Of a DNA stretch of 64,000 nucleotides, positions 61,264 to 64,000 are shown piece after piece. The DNA comes from [Flexibacter] sp. ATCC 35208 (GTDB taxonomy: Bacteria; Bacteroidota; Bacteroidia; Chitinophagales; Chitinophagaceae). Within the stretch, counting starts at the first letter, position 1. The number at the start of each line of letters is the position of its first letter. The notes beneath the pieces were generated by a model. It searched no databases. It was not told the origin of the DNA and saw only the letters and a program-made list of their open reading frames with translations. Location of the stretch: NCBI RefSeq assembly GCF_001975825.1, contig NZ_MTKN01000004.1, forward strand, positions 124,001 through 188,000, in the 5' to 3' direction. The translations under genes and the position numbers were made by a program.

Positions 61264-61812
61264 TTGGGAGCAGCACTTACATATACTGAAGCCGAACTGG
61301 TAACTGGATTAAAAGCCAGAAACGAAAAGTTTTTCGGTTACTTATATGATCATTATTCACCGGCATTATATGGTATCGCCCTCAAAGTAGTGGTTGATGA
61401 AACGCTTGCCGGCGATGTGTTGCAGGAAATCTTTCTCAAGATCTGGAGAGGTATAGACCGTTACGATACAGAAAAAGGTCGTCTGTTCACCTGGATGGTG
61501 AACATAGCCCGCAATACAGCTATCGATACCCTCCGCTCCAAAGGCCACAAGCTGGGCCAGAAAGTTCAGGAAATAGGAAACAATTCCCACATAGTCGATC
61601 AACTGGCGGTACACCCGTCTGTTGATCATTTGGGATTGGCTAAAGTGGTGGAACAGTTGAACAAGGAACAGCGTGTTATCATTGATCTGGCTTATTATAA
61701 AGGTTGTACCCAGGATGAGATCTCCAAAATACTGGATATCCCACTTGGTACAGTCAAAACCAGAATGCGAAATGCGATCATACAATTGCGGAATATACTA
61801 AAACAGATGTAA
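61264..61812 (+). CDS. ECF RNA polymerase sigma factor (module 1)
   Basis: A 182-residue sigma-70 family factor of the ECF type. Region 2 covers about residues 22-90 (FFGYLYDHYSPALYGIAL to MVNIARNTAIDTLR), region 4 about 125-178 (EQRVIIDLAYYKGCTQDEISKILDIPLGTVKTRM). The start seems to be TTG at 61264, as there is no ATG before the conserved LTYTEAEL segment; the paralog at 62894 also starts with TTG. The anti-sigma gene follows 4 nt after the stop. The GTVKTRM ending of region 4 is as in SigK-like factors paired with RskA proteins. Confidence 0.92.
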   Translation: MGAALTYTEAELVTGLKARNEKFFGYLYDHYSPALYGIALKVVVDETLAGDVLQEIFLKIWRGIDRYDTEKGRLFTWMVNIARNTAIDTLRSKGHKLGQKVQEIGNNSHIVDQLAVHPSVDHLGLAKVVEQLNKEQRVIIDLAYYKGCTQDEISKILDIPLGTVKTRMRNAIIQLRNILKQM

Positions 61813-61816
61813 GCAA

Positions 61817-62677
61817 GTGGATGTTCAACGTTACATATCATCCGGAATTATTGAAAACCATGTGATCGGTTTAGTCTCCGAAGCGGAAAACCGCGAAATG
61901 GAGGCCGCGATCCAACAGCATCCTGAAGTAAAGGCTGCTGTAGATGCTGTGCAGCTGGATATGGAGAAGTACGTGATGATGTATGCGAAAAGGCCACCCG
62001 TTGATCTGAAAAAGCAAATCCTCAATAAATTAAAACAGGATACCGTTGCCAATGAGCCGGATATTCCCGTGGCCCAACCCGTTGCAGGCGAAGAGGAAAT
62101 TCCTGTAATCGACTACGCCCCTAAAAAAACAGTTTCTCCTTTAAGAATATGGCAATATGGTGCCGCTGCCGCATTTATCCTGCTTGTAGCCAGTGCTGTC
62201 ATGAACATTGCTTATTATACCAAATACAACGATTCCCGGAATCAGTACGCCAGCCTTCAAAGTAGTCAGTCCGCTTTTACTGTCGAAAAGGACTCCCTGA
62301 CGGCACAATTGCACCATGCCCAGGAAGAACTGACGATGATGAAAGATCCTGCATTTAAATGGATTAAAATGTTGGGAACGCCCAGGCATACCGGAAATGT
62401 AGCCACTATTTGCTGGGATCCCGAATCAAAAGCAACTTTTATTCTCGCACAAAAACTGCCAGAACCTCCGCCTGACATGCAATATCAGCTATGGGCCATT
62501 GTAAATGGTAAATGTATAGACGCTGGTGTGTTCGCTACCGGCGATCTGTCAGCCTCCATGCAAAAGGTAAAAGACGTTGTCAATGCACAGGCATTTGCCG
62601 TAACCCTCGAAAAGAAAGGCGGTAGCCCAACTCCTACACTAGACCAGATGTTTGTAGCTGGCAAGGTAGCTGGATGA
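61817..62677 (+). CDS. RskA-like anti-sigma factor (module 1)
   Basis: A 286-residue membrane protein. The N-terminal cytoplasmic part (about 1-105: ISSGIIENHVIGLVSEAENREMEA, LKKQILNKL) would hold the sigma factor encoded 4 nt upstream; no zinc-binding HxxxCxxC motif was seen. A single membrane helix is at about 112-135 (YGAAAAFILLVASAVMNIAYY), followed by a coiled-coil-like stretch and the RskA C-terminal domain with TICWDPESKATFILAQKLPEPPPDMQYQLW split by my reading into its usual strands. The start is GTG at 61817. Signal and target genes are unknown. Confidence 0.88.
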   Translation: MDVQRYISSGIIENHVIGLVSEAENREMEAAIQQHPEVKAAVDAVQLDMEKYVMMYAKRPPVDLKKQILNKLKQDTVANEPDIPVAQPVAGEEEIPVIDYAPKKTVSPLRIWQYGAAAAFILLVASAVMNIAYYTKYNDSRNQYASLQSSQSAFTVEKDSLTAQLHHAQEELTMMKDPAFKWIKMLGTPRHTGNVATICWDPESKATFILAQKLPEPPPDMQYQLWAIVNGKCIDAGVFATGDLSASMQKVKDVVNAQAFAVTLEKKGGSPTPTLDQMFVAGKVAG

Positions 62678-62893
62678 TATGAAAAAGTATCTTACTCTCT
62701 CATTTTCAATTATTCCGTAATAATTGCTATATTTCCTTTATTATTGCATTCCTTTTAACCATTAATTATTATTTGTATTCATTGTAATCACACGCAGCTG
62801 TACCGGATCACGGGTACTTTTTTCTGTAGCGTTTACGGCTATGATGTGGGAGCACACGTGAAAAGTAATTTTTAACATAATTCTTTAATTGTT

Positions 62894-63445
62894 TTGGAAT
62901 CCGCGTTCACATATACGGAATCTGAGCTGATTCAGGGCTTAAAGGCTAAAGACCAAAAGGTATTTAGCTACCTGTATGACCGTTACTCACCGGCCTTATA
63001 CGGCGTGGCGCTGAAAGTGCTCAACGACGAAAGCAATGCGAGTGATTGTTTGCAGGAAGTGTTTTTGAAAATCTGGCGAAACATTGATCGTTACGACGAA
63101 GGTAAAGGTCGTTTGTTTACCTGGATGCTCAATATTACACGTAATACAGCCATTGACACGCTTCGTTCTAAGGCACATAAAATGGATCAGAAAATCCAGG
63201 ACATCGGAGACGACGTACATCTATATACTGGCAACTTAGCCGTACACCCTTCCGTTGACCATCTCGGACTCTCTAAGGTTCTGGAAAAACTGACAAAAGA
63301 GCAACGTATCATCATTGATTTGGCATACTACAAAGGATGCACACAGGAAGAAATTTCCAGGGTGCTGGAGATCCCTTTGGGTACGGTGAAAACAAGGATG
63401 CGGAACGCGATCATTCAATTAAGAAACCTGTTAAAATTAGTTTAA
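62894..63445 (+). CDS. ECF RNA polymerase sigma factor (module 2, paralog of module 1)
   Basis: A 183-residue ECF sigma factor, similar to the one at 61264 over its full length, including the identical start pattern FTYTESEL, region 2 (VFSYLYDRYSPALYGVAL) and region 4 (QRIIIDLAYYKGCTQEEISR). It also begins with TTG (62894) without an ATG alternative. Differences cluster around 115-125, between regions 2 and 4, and in the early part of region 2. It follows module 1 by 216 nt and is probably transcribed on its own. The cognate anti-sigma gene follows after 3 nt. Confidence 0.92.
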   Translation: MESAFTYTESELIQGLKAKDQKVFSYLYDRYSPALYGVALKVLNDESNASDCLQEVFLKIWRNIDRYDEGKGRLFTWMLNITRNTAIDTLRSKAHKMDQKIQDIGDDVHLYTGNLAVHPSVDHLGLSKVLEKLTKEQRIIIDLAYYKGCTQEEISRVLEIPLGTVKTRMRNAIIQLRNLLKLV

Positions 63446-63448
63446 GAA

Positions 63449-64000
63449 GTGGGTTCAAAAAGTTACATATCTTCTGGGATTATTGAAGCTTATGTCAGCG
63501 GACTGGCTTCCTCCAGTGAAAGGGAGGAACTGGAACTTGCAATAGCACAATACCCCGAGGTTGCGGCAGAGTACCAAAGCTGCCAGCAGGATATGGAGCA
63601 ATATATAATCTATCAATCAGTCACGCCACCTGCCAATTTAAAAGAGAGATTATTTACACAGCTCGATACCGAAGAAACTGCACGTGCAAACGGTACTTAC
63701 GTCGATGAAGACAATATATCGGAAACACCCGTACGCAGAATACTCGTAAGCAGCACATGGCGTTGGGTAGCTGCTGCTTCAATCCTTTTACTCATAGGTA
63801 GTGCATTTTTAAATTATAACCAGTATACACAGTACAATGGTTTACAACAGCGATACGAAGCAATGGCTGCGGCTAATACTTCTGTAGCTGCCGAAACCAA
63901 TGTATACCGTACCCGACTGGAACAGGCAGAACAAGATCTGCACATTGTACAGGATCCTTCCATGAAGACAGTGAAGATGCCGGGTACCAAATCGTTCCCG
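63449..64000 (+). CDS. RskA-like anti-sigma factor (module 2, cut by right window edge)
   Basis: The frame stays open from GTG at 63449 to the last base of the window, giving 184 residues without a stop. The protein begins VGSKSYISSGIIEAYVSGLASSS, matching the N-terminus of the module 1 anti-sigma (ISSGIIENHVIGLVSE). A membrane helix follows at about residues 108-128 (WRWVAAASILLLIGSAFL) and then a helical stretch (YNGLQQRYEAMAAANTS). The C-terminal RskA domain lies outside the window. It starts 3 nt after the stop of the module 2 sigma gene. Confidence 0.88.
   Translation, partial: MGSKSYISSGIIEAYVSGLASSSEREELELAIAQYPEVAAEYQSCQQDMEQYIIYQSVTPPANLKERLFTQLDTEETARANGTYVDEDNISETPVRRILVSSTWRWVAAASILLLIGSAFLNYNQYTQYNGLQQRYEAMAAANTSVAAETNVYRTRLEQAEQDLHIVQDPSMKTVKMPGTKSFP

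Overview
The window looks like chromosome of a Bacteroidota bacterium, most likely Chitinophaga or a close relative in the Chitinophagaceae. The reasons are a flexirubin/aryl-polyene type pigment cluster, four SusC/SusD pairs, a FecI/FecR/STN-SusC regulatory set, and candidate promoters of the TTG-N19-TAnnTTTG kind used by this phylum. No tRNA, rRNA, CRISPR array or insertion sequence was seen.

Positions 1-23603 form one dense, co-directional biosynthetic block that begins upstream of the window. It holds a FabG reductase (cut by the left edge), three ketosynthases with a full Cys-His-His triad, two degenerate ketosynthase-like partners, two acyl carrier proteins with a dedicated holo-ACP synthase, two hotdog dehydratase-like proteins whose catalytic residues look complementary, a YbgC-like thioesterase, an LpxL-like acyltransferase, a methyltransferase, a flavin-dependent halogenase-like enzyme, a phytoene-desaturase-like oxidoreductase, an N-terminal-nucleophile acyltransferase/hydrolase and a PaaK-like aryl-acid ligase. 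Mixed in are envelope genes: LolA-like carrier, lipoprotein, NodB deacetylase, glycosyltransferase with DUF2062, and a very large RND/MMPL-PlsC-methyltransferase fusion. Together they fit activation of an aryl acid, polyene extension on ACP, decoration of the ring, esterification and delivery to the outer membrane. Many genes overlap by 1-23 nt, so translation is probably coupled.

Positions 23600-27157 carry a small DUF6702-like protein, a HupE/UreJ-like membrane protein and a secreted M1 metallopeptidase, closed by a strong terminator.

Positions 27332-52597 are a nutrient-uptake region: a SusC gene split by a frameshift plus its SusD; two leftward SusC/SusD pairs, one with an STN domain next to a FecR anti-sigma and a FecI-type sigma gene; divergent AraC and LacI regulators separated by a palindrome; and a rightward SusC/SusD pair. 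No glycoside hydrolase is present, so the substrates cannot be read from context.

Positions 52658-55945 hold two paralogous secreted proteins that join a c-type heme domain to a PHM/DBM-like copper monooxygenase fold, with a redoxin between them. I regard this as the least understood unit here.

Positions 56036-61195 are housekeeping: mutS (leftward), a TrmH-family RNA methyltransferase, a UbiA-type prenyltransferase, ruvX and def. From 61264 to the right edge lie two tandem copies of an ECF sigma / RskA-like anti-sigma module, the last gene being cut by the window edge. Several intergenic terminators share the same hairpin core.
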